Numbered from the stretch's first letter, positions 24,280 to 33,533 are shown. The stretch is 64,000 nucleotides of DNA from Phycisphaera sp. (GCA_016125285.1 WGMA01000006.1:121145-185144); one strand, 5' to 3'. Numbers and translations are program-made. Notes: a model not told the origin generated them from the letters alone.

Positions 24280-25710
24280 TCATTTGATCCGCTTCGCCGT
24301 AAACACCACGCGGTACGCGCGCTGCGTGTCACACTCGCGTGGGTTGGGCACGAGGATGAAGTCGTCGGTGACGACCGGCTTGAGGTCCGCGCCGTCGGTG
24401 ATGTGCACGTCGGTGACGCGGTGGGGCAGCAGGGCGACGATGGGTCGCCAGCCGCGCTGGGCGCCGTTGGTGTTGACGGGCTTGAACGAGTCGGCGCCGC
24501 GGTTCGGCGTGATCGTCAGCGTGTAGGTGTCGCCGTCGACGGTCAGCGACTGGCCGTACGCACAGGTCTTCGCGTCCATCTTCGCCGGCCACGCCGGGTC
24601 GCCGTAGAACGCCACGGTGTCGCGGTCCCACAGCAGGCCGCGCGAATCGTTCGCCGACAGGCCCAGCGCCTTGCCGTTCGCGTTGGGCGCCGCGGCGGGA
24701 ATGTCGCTGCCGCCCGGCGTGAACGTCGCGTCGGTGACGCCGTCGAAGCACGTGTCGAGCCGGTGGATCAACGCGTATTGATTCACCATGAACGCCTCGG
24801 CGAGCGTGTACCGGCCGGGCTGCTCGACGAAGTAGTCCAGCACGCCCCAGCCCGAGTAGCCATACCACGTCGTGACGGTGTAGCCGATCATCTGGTCGAC
24901 GCCGAGGCTGTTCATCCACGCCAGCGCCATCGCGTCGGGGCCGTCGATGTGGCCCATCAGGCAGTTGCCGATCGGCAGGTAGACCTTCGGGTTGTCGGAG
25001 TGGATTTCGAAGCGATCGCCGTTGGTGGGCACGCCGAACATCTTGCCCGCCTGCGAGCGGAACTGGCCGTTGCGGTAGCGGTAGCCGATCTGCCAGTCGC
25101 GCTCCGTCGCGTGGCCGGACGTCACGAACAGGTCCGCCGCGTAGTCGCTCAGCGTGTCGGCCAAGGCCTTCGTCGTGTCCGCAGGCCCCTCGACCTGTTC
25201 GGCCTCGCCGCCCGGTGTCTTACGCACGGACTTGTTCTTCACCAGCTCGTCGTACCACACGCCCTGGCTGCACATACCCAGCGCCACCTCCGTGCCCGAC
25301 GCGACCTTGCGGATGACCAGCGGCGTGTTATGCTTCGCGATCCGCTGCGCGTTGGCCGCGTCGTAACCCGTGAGGATGCCCCACAGCGTGTCGGCGTACG
25401 GATCGTCATCGAGCTTGCGTGTCAGGCGGTGCACGTCGGCGACAAACTGCCGACCGGCCTCCGCGGACGTGGCGACGAAGCACGTGTAACGCGGATGCTG
25501 CTTCGCGAGCGCGGCCAAGGATTCATCGACGTGCTTGTCGTACGTGATGACGGTCGCCCCGGCGTGCTTCGCGACGAGCGCGTCGACGACGGCCTTCCAC
25601 GCCGCGTCGTCGTGCGTCGCCTGCGAGACGACCACCGCGTAGTCCGACGCGCGGGCGGCGGTGGTGAGGGTCAGCAGCAGCGCAAGGACGATGGGTGTGT
25701 GATATCGCAT
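24280..25710 (-). CDS. Exported caspase-fold (C25/clan CD-like) protein candidate
   Basis: 476-aa exported protein (signal peptide TPIVLALLLTLTTAARA). The central region has the His/Cys layout of clan CD peptidases: DLFVTSGHATERDW with H200 after a hydrophobic strand, and KVYLPIGNCLMGHID with C250, followed by AWMNSLGVDQMIGYTV. This resembles gingipain-type (C25) or caspase-like domains, but the usual HG is HA here, so activity is uncertain. The C-terminal 120 residues are beta-rich (YTLTITPNRGADSF, VVTDDFILVPNP). The gene sits alone between two matching 28-bp palindromes. No partner is obvious apart from the PQQ-like proteins next door. Confidence 0.68.
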   Translation of the reverse strand: MRYHTPIVLALLLTLTTAARASDYAVVVSQATHDDAAWKAVVDALVAKHAGATVITYDKHVDESLAALAKQHPRYTCFVATSAEAGRQFVADVHRLTRKLDDDPYADTLWGILTGYDAANAQRIAKHNTPLVIRKVASGTEVALGMCSQGVWYDELVKNKSVRKTPGGEAEQVEGPADTTKALADTLSDYAADLFVTSGHATERDWQIGYRYRNGQFRSQAGKMFGVPTNGDRFEIHSDNPKVYLPIGNCLMGHIDGPDAMALAWMNSLGVDQMIGYTVTTWYGYSGWGVLDYFVEQPGRYTLAEAFMVNQYALIHRLDTCFDGVTDATFTPGGSDIPAAAPNANGKALGLSANDSRGLLWDRDTVAFYGDPAWPAKMDAKTCAYGQSLTVDGDTYTLTITPNRGADSFKPVNTNGAQRGWRPIVALLPHRVTDVHITDGADLKPVVTDDFILVPNPRECDTQRAYRVVFTAKRIK

Positions 25711-25762
25711 GGTGGTCTCTCCCTAAAGGGACGCAACCGCGACGCGCAATTGTGCACGATCT

Positions 25763-25790
25763 GGTGCGACCCGCTTAAGCGGGTCGCACC
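25763..25790. repeat. 28-bp perfect palindrome, copy 2
   Basis: Same palindrome as at 24238-24265 with half-site GGTGCGACCCGCTT: one base differs in each arm and both arms changed together, keeping perfect pairing. It lies 18 bases after the stop of the NagB/PIG-L gene and probably acts as its terminator. Confidence 0.9.
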
Positions 25791-25807
25791 CGCGGGTCGC
25801 GCGCGGA

Positions 25808-27748
25808 TCACGTGAACATCGACTCGCCGTCCCACTGCACGAAGCCCTCGATCGCTTCGTACTCCGCGAGGCCGAGCTTGTCGTAGACCTGCGCCGTGCC
25901 GCGGTTGCGGTCCTCGGCACGCTGCCAGAATTCGCGCTTGTCCGAGCCGGGGAACATCGCCTTGTCCTTCTGCGACTCGTGCTTGAAGATCGCGTTGCGC
26001 TTCCGCATCAGCTCCGACGGCGACAGCGGCACGGCCATCTCGATCTTCTCCGGCTCCCATTCCTGCCACGCTCCGCGATACAGCCAGACCTCGCAGCCCT
26101 TGAACCAGTCCTCGGCTTTGACCTCGTCGATCGCTCGCATGATCGCGGCGAGGCACACGCGGTGCGTGCCGTGCGGATCGGACAGGTCGCCCGCGGCGTA
26201 GATCTGATGCGGCTTCACCTCACGCAGCAGCTTCACGATGATCTGCGTGTCGGCGTCGGACAGCTCGGCCTTGCGCACCGTGCCCGTCTCGTAGAACGGC
26301 AGGTCGAGGAAGTGGCAGTGGTCTTCGGGCACGCCCGCGGCCTTCGCGCCCGCCTTCGCCTCGCCGCGACGGATCAGGCCCTTGAGCTGCTGGACCTGCG
26401 GCGAGTCGACCTGGCCGGGCTGCTTGCCCTTGAGGACCGCCTCGATGTGCTGCTCGATGTCAGCGGTCTTTGAGTCGTCGATGCCGAACATGCGGTTGAA
26501 GTCGCGTGCGAAGTCGGCGAAGCGGATCGCGTCCTCGTCGAACACCGCGAGGTTGCCGGACACCTGGTACGCGATGTGCACGTCGTGACCCTGGTCGGCC
26601 AGGCGGATCAGCGTGCCGCCCATCGAGATCACGTCGTCGTCGGGGTGCGGGCTGAAGCAGATCACACGCTTGGGGAAGATGTGATCGTTCGGCCGGGAGA
26701 TGTCGCCGGGGCGCTTGCGGGCGTCGGGCTTGCCGCCGGGCCAGCCGGTGATCGTGTTCTGCATCTCGCGGAAGATGCGGATGTTGATGTCGTACGCCGG
26801 GCCGTGCTCGGCGAGCAGGTCCTGGAGGAAGTTCTCGTTGTAGTCCTCTTCGGTGAGCTTGAGGATCGGCTTGTCGACCTTGCGGGCGAGCCAGATGACC
26901 GCCTGCTTGATGCGCTGCTTGTCCCACGGGACTGGGCCGAGCACCCACGGCGTCATGCTGCGTGTCAGCGCCGCGGAGGCCGCGCTGTCGAGCATGACCT
27001 GCGCGTTGGGGTGGTCCTGCAGGAACGACGCGGAGACCGACTCGACCATCGGCCCTTCGACGGCCTGGGCGACGACCTTCGCCTTGCCCTCGCCGAACGC
27101 CATCATGACCAGCCGCCGCGCCTTGAGGATCGTTGCGACACCCATCGTGATCGCGCGACGCGGCACGTTCTCCTCGCCGAAGAAGTCGCCCGCGGCGTCG
27201 AGGCGCGTCGTGCGGTCCAGCGTGATCAGGCGCGTGACCGAGGTCTTCGGCGAGCCGGGCTCGTTGAACCCGATGTGGCCGGTGCGGCCGATGCCGAGCA
27301 GTTGGATGTCGACGCCGCCCGCCTCGTCGATCGCACGCTCGTAGTCGGCGCAGTGATCGTAGACGCGCTCGATGTCGACGGTGCCGTCGGGGATGTGCAC
27401 GTTGGCCGGGTCGATGTCGACGTGATCGAACAGGTGCTCGTTCATGAACCGGCGGTACGACTGCAGCTCGTGAGGCTGCATCGGGTAGTACTCGTCGAGG
27501 TTGAACGTCACGACGTTCGCGAAGGACAGGCCCTCGTCCTGGTGCATGCGGACGAGCTCGGCGTAGACGCCGGTGGGCGTCGAGCCGGTGGCCAGGCCGA
27601 GCACGGCCTTCTTGCCGGCGGCGGCGCGCTCGCGGATCAGCTTGGCGATCTCCGAGGCGACCGCGGCGTTGACCTCTTTCGAGCTGTCGAACACCGCGAC
27701 GGGGATACGCTCTTTCTGGGTGAGAAACACGTCATGCATCTTGGTCAT
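25808..27748 (-). CDS. nagB: Glucosamine-6-phosphate deaminase / PIG-L deacetylase fusion
   Basis: 646-aa two-domain cytoplasmic protein. Residues about 15-290 form a NagB isomerase/deaminase domain: GLATGSTPTGVYAEL (phosphate loop), NLDEYYPMQ with D85, and GIGRTGHIGFNEPGSP. Residues about 370-640 form a PIG-L/LmbE-type deacetylase: CFSPHPDDDVISMGGTL (zinc ligands H, D, D) and GDLSDPHGTHRVCLAA (third ligand). Known fusions of this layout occur in Bacteroidetes and planctomycetes and are thought to link amino-sugar deacetylation to deamination. NagB converts glucosamine-6-phosphate to fructose-6-phosphate and ammonia. The ATG is followed by a plausible N-terminus; the nearby internal ATG at residue 4 is an alternative. 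Confidence 0.92.
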   Translation of the reverse strand: MTKMHDVFLTQKERIPVAVFDSSKEVNAAVASEIAKLIRERAAAGKKAVLGLATGSTPTGVYAELVRMHQDEGLSFANVVTFNLDEYYPMQPHELQSYRRFMNEHLFDHVDIDPANVHIPDGTVDIERVYDHCADYERAIDEAGGVDIQLLGIGRTGHIGFNEPGSPKTSVTRLITLDRTTRLDAAGDFFGEENVPRRAITMGVATILKARRLVMMAFGEGKAKVVAQAVEGPMVESVSASFLQDHPNAQVMLDSAASAALTRSMTPWVLGPVPWDKQRIKQAVIWLARKVDKPILKLTEEDYNENFLQDLLAEHGPAYDINIRIFREMQNTITGWPGGKPDARKRPGDISRPNDHIFPKRVICFSPHPDDDVISMGGTLIRLADQGHDVHIAYQVSGNLAVFDEDAIRFADFARDFNRMFGIDDSKTADIEQHIEAVLKGKQPGQVDSPQVQQLKGLIRRGEAKAGAKAAGVPEDHCHFLDLPFYETGTVRKAELSDADTQIIVKLLREVKPHQIYAAGDLSDPHGTHRVCLAAIMRAIDEVKAEDWFKGCEVWLYRGAWQEWEPEKIEMAVPLSPSELMRKRNAIFKHESQKDKAMFPGSDKREFWQRAEDRNRGTAQVYDKLGLAEYEAIEGFVQWDGESMFT

Positions 27749-27877
27749 TTTCCTGTTCCCTAAGCTCAGTGAATCGGTATGCGCGGTGTCGAGTTTCGAT
27801 CACCCGCTGCAAATTGGTGCCGCCCAGCTCCATGGGCAGGTCCAAAGTTTAGCCGAGTCTGTGGCGTTTTTGTTCGG

Positions 27878-27916
27878 AATTTGCAATTTGCAATGCTCAA
27901 TATGCAATTTGCAATG
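27878..27916. repeat. AT-rich CAATTTGCAAT-type intergenic repeat
   Basis: AT-rich stretch built from repeated CAATTTGCAATG units in the gap between NagB/PIG-L and ffh. A near-identical stretch (shared AATTTGCAATGCTCAAT) occurs at about 58631-58647, and related CAAT-rich sequences occur at 39976-40061 and near 45246. The remainder of 27749-27945 has no gene. Confidence 0.65.
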
Positions 27917-27945
27917 CCCAGTCGAACGCGGATGATCCCGCCGCG

Positions 27946-29442
27946 CTACCGACGCCGGCTCTTGCCACCGCGGCTCTTCTTCTTGCGGTCTTTCCTCTTC
28001 CGGGCCGAGCGTTCCTTGGTCTTGAGCCGCGGACCGCCGCTGGTGCCGAACGACGCGAGGTCCTGCTGGCCGAGGCCCGACAGCGAGCGCAGCTGCTGCA
28101 GCTTCGACATCCCGGCCATCTGCTTGGTCATCGCCGACATCATGTCGAAGCCCTTGGTCAGCTGCGAGACCTCGTCGGTCCGCGTGCCTGAGCCCTTGGC
28201 GACTCGGCGTCGGCGTGACTGGTTGAGCAGGTCGGGGTTGTTGCGTTCTTCCTTTGACATCGACTGGATGATCGCCTCGGTCTGATTCAGCTGCTCGTCG
28301 TCGATGTCCATGTTCTTGATCTGCTGCCCCATGCCCGGCAGCATGCCCAGCAGCGTCTTCATCGAACCCATCTTGCGGACGCTGCGCAGCTGATCGAGGA
28401 AGTCGTCCATCGTCAGCTTGCCCTTGGCCATCTTCTCCTGCAGCGCCTCGGCTTCCTCCTGCGAGACCTGCTCCTGCGCCTTCTCGACGAGGCTGACCAC
28501 GTCGCCCATGCCGAGGATGCGCCCGGCCATGCGCTCGGGGTGGAACTCCTCGAGGGCGTCGATCTTCTCGCCCGTACCGACGAACTTGATCGGCTTGCCG
28601 GTGACGGATTTGACGGTCAGCGCCGCGCCGCCGCGCGTGTCGGAGTCGGTCTTCGAGAGCACCACGCCGTCCAGCTCGAGCTGCTCGTTGAACGCCTTGG
28701 CGCTGTTCACCGCGTCCTGACCGGTCATCGCGTCGATCACGAGGTAGATCTGGTGCGGCTGCACGGCCTTGTCGACCTGCCGCAGCTCGCCCATCAGGTC
28801 GTCGTTGATGTGCAGACGACCTGCGGTGTCGAGGATCAGCACGTCGACGTGCTGCTTCCTGGCTTCCTTCAGCGCGTTGCGGCAGACCTTCACCGCGACG
28901 CCGACGGCCTTGCCGTACTCGGCGCACTTGTCGGGCTCGCCGTAGAACTTCACCGCGCCGGGGCCCGTCACGTCGTCCTGCACCTGCGTCGCCAGCGTGC
29001 GCAGCTGCTCGACGGCGGCGGGGCGCTGGAGGTCGGCCGCGGCGAGCATGACGCTCTTGCCCTTCTTCTTGAGGTACGCCGCGAGCTTGCCGCAGGTGGT
29101 GGTCTTCCCCGAGCCCTGCAGACCGCACATCATGATGACGGTGGGGCCGGGCTGGACGTACATGATGTGCGTGTCGACGGGACCCATCAGGCCGACGAGC
29201 TCGTCGTGCACGATCTTGATCATCTGCTCGCCGGGGCGCAGCGACTGGATGACGTCGGTGCCCTCGGCTCGCTTGACGACGTCGTCGCAGAACGTCTTGG
29301 CGACGTCGTAGTGAACGTCGGCCTCGAGCAGGGCGTTGCGGACCTCCGCCATCGCCTCGCGGACGTTGTCCTCGCTGATCTTGCCGCGTCCGGACAGGCT
29401 GCGGAGGGCGTTGTTGAACTTCTCAGTGAGATGATCGAGCAT
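27946..29442 (-). CDS. ffh: Signal recognition particle protein Ffh
   Basis: 498-aa SRP GTPase that binds signal sequences of nascent proteins and 4.5S/SRP RNA and delivers ribosomes to FtsY at the membrane. The N-domain starts MLDHLTEKFNNALRSLSGRG; the G-domain has GLQGSGKTT (P-loop), DTAGRLH and GTGEKIDALEEFHPERM; the methionine-rich M-domain includes GSMKTLLGMLPGMGQQI and SKEERNNPDLLNQSRRRRVA (RNA-binding). The C-terminal 30 residues are strongly basic (KRKDRKKKSRGGKSRRR), longer than in many Ffh proteins and possibly aiding RNA or ribosome binding. Full length, normal architecture. Confidence 0.97.
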   Translation of the reverse strand: MLDHLTEKFNNALRSLSGRGKISEDNVREAMAEVRNALLEADVHYDVAKTFCDDVVKRAEGTDVIQSLRPGEQMIKIVHDELVGLMGPVDTHIMYVQPGPTVIMMCGLQGSGKTTTCGKLAAYLKKKGKSVMLAAADLQRPAAVEQLRTLATQVQDDVTGPGAVKFYGEPDKCAEYGKAVGVAVKVCRNALKEARKQHVDVLILDTAGRLHINDDLMGELRQVDKAVQPHQIYLVIDAMTGQDAVNSAKAFNEQLELDGVVLSKTDSDTRGGAALTVKSVTGKPIKFVGTGEKIDALEEFHPERMAGRILGMGDVVSLVEKAQEQVSQEEAEALQEKMAKGKLTMDDFLDQLRSVRKMGSMKTLLGMLPGMGQQIKNMDIDDEQLNQTEAIIQSMSKEERNNPDLLNQSRRRRVAKGSGTRTDEVSQLTKGFDMMSAMTKQMAGMSKLQQLRSLSGLGQQDLASFGTSGGPRLKTKERSARKRKDRKKKSRGGKSRRR

Positions 29443-29518
29443 GCGTGGGTCTCATCGGGGTTTCGAGCCACATATCATAGCAGATCGCGGGAAATCGCAA
29501 TGTCCGGGGCCTATTCGC

Positions 29519-30784
29519 CTACCGGCCACGCTCAACGATCACCACGTCCGTCCGCCCGCGGATGTCGTACGTGATCCCCGCCCAGGTCACGCGGCGGCTC
29601 AGCGCCGAGCCCAGATACAGCGACAGGTGCACCGTCATCACCAGCGGCGTCAGCAGGCAGTCGACCCACCACACGCGGCCCGACCGCGCCACGGCCTCGT
29701 CGCCGAGCACCTCACGTGCGACCCGCCGCCGCAGCAGGCCGCGGACGATATCGAACAGGTAGATCACGCCCAGCGCCCACGCCGCGCAACGCCAGTGGGG
29801 CAGCTGCATCGCCACCGCGACGATCGCCGAGACCATCGCCGCCAGCCAGAACGACGTCGCGGCCAGGCCGGACCACCACCCGATCGGCTCGTAGAGGCGC
29901 GTGATGCGCATCTGTCTCCGGCCGAACTCCCACAGGCTCGCCCACGTGAACGACGCGGGCGACTCGACGACGCACTCGGGCACGAGCTGCACGACGCCGC
30001 CGGACTCGCGCACGGCGTTGGACAGCTGATAGTCGTCGCTCAGCGCGCCGCGCCAGTGCCCGCGCAGGTCGACGTCGTCGATCATCTGCCGCGTGATCGA
30101 CATCGACCCACCCCACGCGCGGGTGCGCCACCACGGGCCCATCAGCGTTGCGATCGACGCGTTGATCGTCGCTACGACGCATGTCGCGAACGTCGGCGTC
30201 TCGCCCGCGGCGGGAATGAACCAGCGGTAGCCGGTGCCCGCCGCGACCGGCTCACCGCGGCGGAGGATGTCGACCATGTAGTACAGCCAGTACGCGTGCG
30301 GCACGGCGTCGGCGTCGACGAACACCACCGCCTCGTCGTGCTCCTCGACGGCGTCGATCGCCGCCAGCTGGTTGTGCACCTTCTGGCCACCGCTTTCGGC
30401 GAGGCCTGCGACGACCACGTCGACGCGTCGGCAACCCCACGTCGGCGGCGTGTCGGCGTCCTGCGGCCTGGGCAACGCGGCGAGCCCCGCGTAGGCCGGG
30501 TCCGACTCCGACTCGACGACGAAGATCACGCGGTAATCGGGGTAGTCCTGCTTCTGCACCGCGCCGACGTGCTCGGCGAAGTGTTCGTCGGCGCCCTTGA
30601 TCGGCACGATCACCACCGCCGGCGGCATCCACACGCCTTTCTTGTTGATGCGGGCGTCGTGGAACTCGACCCACCGACGCGTGCGGATCAGGTAGCTGCC
30701 GACGTTGTACGCGCACCACCCCGCCTGCAGAAACCACAGGCCCCAGATCACCGGCAGGATGTACTCCGCGACGCCATCGGGCAT
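29519..30784 (-). CDS. Membrane glycosyltransferase family 2 (GT21/ceramide-glucosyltransferase-like)
   Basis: 421-aa membrane-bound processive-type glycosyltransferase. One N-terminal helix (ILPVIWGLWFLQAGWCAYNV), a GT-A catalytic domain with VVIVPIKGADE, DEAVVFVDADAVP, GGSMSITRQM, GALSDDYQLSNAV and FGRRQMRITRLY (the acceptor-side motif), then C-terminal helices (AATSFWLAAMVSAIVAVAM, LLTPLVMTVHLSLYLG). Motifs match ceramide glucosyltransferase-like enzymes; the acceptor lipid is unknown. A TATAAT lies only six bases upstream of the ATG, so the mRNA may be leaderless; no ribosome-binding site is seen. Confidence 0.88.
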   Translation of the reverse strand: MPDGVAEYILPVIWGLWFLQAGWCAYNVGSYLIRTRRWVEFHDARINKKGVWMPPAVVIVPIKGADEHFAEHVGAVQKQDYPDYRVIFVVESESDPAYAGLAALPRPQDADTPPTWGCRRVDVVVAGLAESGGQKVHNQLAAIDAVEEHDEAVVFVDADAVPHAYWLYYMVDILRRGEPVAAGTGYRWFIPAAGETPTFATCVVATINASIATLMGPWWRTRAWGGSMSITRQMIDDVDLRGHWRGALSDDYQLSNAVRESGGVVQLVPECVVESPASFTWASLWEFGRRQMRITRLYEPIGWWSGLAATSFWLAAMVSAIVAVAMQLPHWRCAAWALGVIYLFDIVRGLLRRRVAREVLGDEAVARSGRVWWVDCLLTPLVMTVHLSLYLGSALSRRVTWAGITYDIRGRTDVVIVERGR

Positions 30785-30830
30785 GGGCGGATTATACAGA
30801 CGCGGCGGCGCGGCGGTCGCTCCAGCGCGG

Positions 30831-31799
30831 TCACTTGTCGTGACGTTCGACCAGCGTCTGCTTCAGGAAGCCGATGATGTTGTCCGTGAACGGCTCGAAC
30901 CACGGGTTGCTGTTCCACACGCCGTGCTTCGCGCCCTGGATCACGATCAGCTGGTTCGGCACGCCCAGCGCGTCGAGCTGGCGGCGCATCTCGATGTAAC
31001 GCTGGCCCGGCGAGTCGAACTCGCCCTCGATGAACAGCAGCGGCGGGGTGTCCTTCGAGATGTGCGTGATGGGCGACGCCGCGGCGTACACGTCGGCCTT
31101 TTCGTCGAGCTTGCCGCCGAAGAACAGCAGCTGGCTCTTGATGGGGTTTTTCGTTTCCTTGGCGCGCGTCACCTGATCGACGCCCGCGCCCATCATCGCC
31201 GTGGCCTGCAGGTCGCTGCGTTGGTCCGCGTTGCCGCCGCTGCCCTCGAACAGACGCGACTTGCCGGTCGTCGCGAGCATCGCGACGAGGTGTCCGCCCG
31301 CCGATCCGCCCACCGCGCCGATCCGGTCGCGATCGACGTGATACGCCTCGGCGTGCGCCCGCATCCAGCGTACCGCCGCCTTGCAGTCCTCCACCGCCGC
31401 GGGGAACTGCGCCTCGGTCGCCAGCCGGTACTCGATCGTCGCCGTGACGAACCCCGCCGCCGCGATCCGCTGCGCCATCGGGCGGAACGATTCCTTGTTG
31501 CCGCCGATCCACCCGCCGCCGTGCACCAGCACCACGCCCGGCAACGGCCCGTCGCCTTTCGGCACGTACAGGTCCAGCTTCAACGCCCGGTCGCCGACCG
31601 TGCAGTACACCACGTCCTCGTGCGCCTGCATGCCGTCGGGCAGCTTCGGCTGTGGGTGCGACGGTTTGACCGACGTGTCGACCTCGACGAACCGCTGCAC
31701 CGACACGCCGTCGGCGAACTTCGGCTCCGCGGCGCTCGACACGCCGTAGGCCAACAGGCCGATCGCCATCACCCACATCACACCGCGCGAGATTGTCAT
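30831..31799 (-). CDS. Exported alpha/beta hydrolase (esterase)
   Basis: 322-aa secreted alpha/beta hydrolase. Signal peptide ISRGVMWVMAIGLLAYGVSSA, oxyanion motif VLVHGGGWIGGN, nucleophile elbow GAVGGSAGGHLVAM, and a C-terminal region IVIQGAKHGVWNSN with the catalytic His. The segment YCTVGDRALKLDLYVPKGDG is typical of the BD-FAE/carboxylesterase group in planctomycetes. GGAG nine bases upstream supports the ATG. Substrate unknown; similar in type to the enzyme at 16840-17709. Confidence 0.9.
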   Translation of the reverse strand: MTISRGVMWVMAIGLLAYGVSSAAEPKFADGVSVQRFVEVDTSVKPSHPQPKLPDGMQAHEDVVYCTVGDRALKLDLYVPKGDGPLPGVVLVHGGGWIGGNKESFRPMAQRIAAAGFVTATIEYRLATEAQFPAAVEDCKAAVRWMRAHAEAYHVDRDRIGAVGGSAGGHLVAMLATTGKSRLFEGSGGNADQRSDLQATAMMGAGVDQVTRAKETKNPIKSQLLFFGGKLDEKADVYAAASPITHISKDTPPLLFIEGEFDSPGQRYIEMRRQLDALGVPNQLIVIQGAKHGVWNSNPWFEPFTDNIIGFLKQTLVERHDK

Positions 31800-31910
31800 T
31801 GCTTGTCACTCCGGCTGGGCTTCAACGGGACTCCGACGCCGCGTGCGTCGCCCACATTGTTGCCTGCCCGGCGCCGGCAAACCTCCGGCGACGCGTTTTT
31901 TGTCGCGGTC

Positions 31911-32321
31911 CTACCTGGTGGGCGTGAACGGCGCCTTCGGGTCGCGAGCGACGACGGACTTGAGATCGATCTCGGCCCCGTCGGCCTCGTCGACGACGCC
32001 GTCGATATAGACCGTCTCGCCGACCTTGCAAGCCTTCTTCGCGGTTTGGTAGTCGTCGAAGACGGCGAAAACGCAGCCGTCCAGCTCGACGACGCATTCG
32101 GTCGAATCCTTTCGGCGGGGCGGGATGATCGACGTCACGACCCCGCGCACCGTGATCTTCTTGCCGAGGTATTCCCCGGCGTGCACGACGGCATCAGCGG
32201 ACTCGAACTGAGCGACCGGTTTGGCTCCATCAATGACGCCGCCATGGCAGCCAGGCAGGGCGCCGAGTGAAAGTGTCAATCCCGCCAGCGCCAGCGTGGC
32301 AAACCCTAAGCGTGACTTCAT
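31911..32321 (-). CDS. Lipoprotein with OB-fold-like domain
   Basis: 136-aa predicted lipoprotein: lipobox LGALPGC after the hydrophobic segment ATLALAGLTLSLG. The mature part (AGEYLGKKITVRGVVTSIIP, GCVFAVFDDYQTAKKACKVG, TVYIDGVVDEADGAEIDLKS) has the strand pattern of tRNA_anti-like/OB-fold domains found in small exported proteins. AAGGA upstream supports the ATG. Role unknown. Confidence 0.78.
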   Translation of the reverse strand: MKSRLGFATLALAGLTLSLGALPGCHGGVIDGAKPVAQFESADAVVHAGEYLGKKITVRGVVTSIIPPRRKDSTECVVELDGCVFAVFDDYQTAKKACKVGETVYIDGVVDEADGAEIDLKSVVARDPKAPFTPTR

Positions 32322-32450
32322 CCGAAGGTCCTTTCAAATCCGCCGAGCGATGCGTCCTGCACACGGTGTGCGCCTGTGATGATACCGCCATTGCGTGTGC
32401 CGCGGCATGGTTCGGTCCCGTGGATCGGCGGGGCGGTGAGAGGGCCGTTC

Positions 32451-33533
32451 TCAGCGCGTCCGCAGCGGCTCGAGGCGTGCGGCGGCGTCGGCCAGGGCGG
32501 CGTGGTATCGCCCGGCGAGTCGCTGCTTGGCGTCGGTCATGCGTGTCGGCGCGGCGGAGGCGTCGGCGAGCAGGCGGGCGGTGAGATCGCGGAGTCGGGC
32601 CGGCAGCGCGGGCTGCTGCGCGTCGACGGACAGGTCGCCGAGGCCAGCGGTGGCGACGAACGCCCGGCCGCGCCAGTCGAGGGCGACGGGCAGCACGGGC
32701 TTGCCGAGCGCCAGGCCGAGCAACGCGGCGTGCAGGCGGAAGCCGATAACGGCCCGGCAGTCGTCGAACCGCGCGATCAGCGCGTCGAGGTCGTTGGCGT
32801 CAAACGTCGCTACGCCGCGCGGCACGAGTTCCGCGGCGGGCTCGCGGTCGCGCGTGTCGTGCAGCGTGACGATTACCTCCACGTCGTCGCGCCGGCGCAG
32901 CCAGTCGACGTAGGTCATCGCCGCACGCATGAACCGCCGCCCGCGCCACGTCCGCATCAGCCGCGACGGCGGCATTGACACGAGCACCGGCCCGTCGCCC
33001 GCCGCCGCTGCCGCCGTCACCGGCCGGTCCGTCATGAACATCACGGGGCAGCCAACGCACGTCGCGTCGATGCCGAGGCGCGACAGCGTGTCTGCGGTCA
33101 ACTGATCGCGCACCAGCGCAACGTCGGCGCGCGCGTGCAGCGCCCGCACCTGCGACAGCGCCGGCTCGACGTAGTCGCGCACGGGGCGGGCGAAGTCGCT
33201 GCCGGTGCCCATGCCGATCAGCAGCAGCGGCGGGCGCAGCCGCGCGATGGAGTCGACGTCGGTGAACACGCCCCAGCCGCCGTCGTGCCGCGGCTCGAGC
33301 AGGTTGGACCCGCCGACGACCACGACGTCGGCCTCGGCGTTGGTGCGCTCGAGGTTGGCGCCGCGGAGGCCGATCGGCGCGCCGGTGGTCAGGCGGTCGT
33401 TGACGGGCATCGGCACGATGTCGATGCCATCGCCGAGGTGTTGACGGAGGTGCTGGCCGATGGCGCGGGCGACGAGGGCGTCGCCGGTGTTGGTGCTGCC
33501 GAGCGGGTAGTAGTGGTGGATGGTCAGCGTCAT
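32451..33533 (-). CDS. Polysaccharide pyruvyl transferase family protein
   Basis: 360-aa enzyme of the CsaB/WcaK/polysaccharide pyruvyl transferase family, which adds ketal-linked pyruvate from phosphoenolpyruvate to sugars of exopolysaccharides. Visible features: TIHHYYPLGSTNTGDALVAR at the N-terminus, VVVVGGSNLLEP, LLLIGMGTGSDFA, VALVRDQLTADTLSRLG and the conserved VIGFRLHAALLGLALGKPV. Its ATG overlaps the stop of the glycosyltransferase gene by 4 bases, so it is the last gene of a sulfotransferase, glycosyltransferase, pyruvyl transferase unit making an acidic surface polysaccharide. Confidence 0.9.
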   Translation of the reverse strand: MTLTIHHYYPLGSTNTGDALVARAIGQHLRQHLGDGIDIVPMPVNDRLTTGAPIGLRGANLERTNAEADVVVVGGSNLLEPRHDGGWGVFTDVDSIARLRPPLLLIGMGTGSDFARPVRDYVEPALSQVRALHARADVALVRDQLTADTLSRLGIDATCVGCPVMFMTDRPVTAAAAAGDGPVLVSMPPSRLMRTWRGRRFMRAAMTYVDWLRRRDDVEVIVTLHDTRDREPAAELVPRGVATFDANDLDALIARFDDCRAVIGFRLHAALLGLALGKPVLPVALDWRGRAFVATAGLGDLSVDAQQPALPARLRDLTARLLADASAAPTRMTDAKQRLAGRYHAALADAAARLEPLRTR

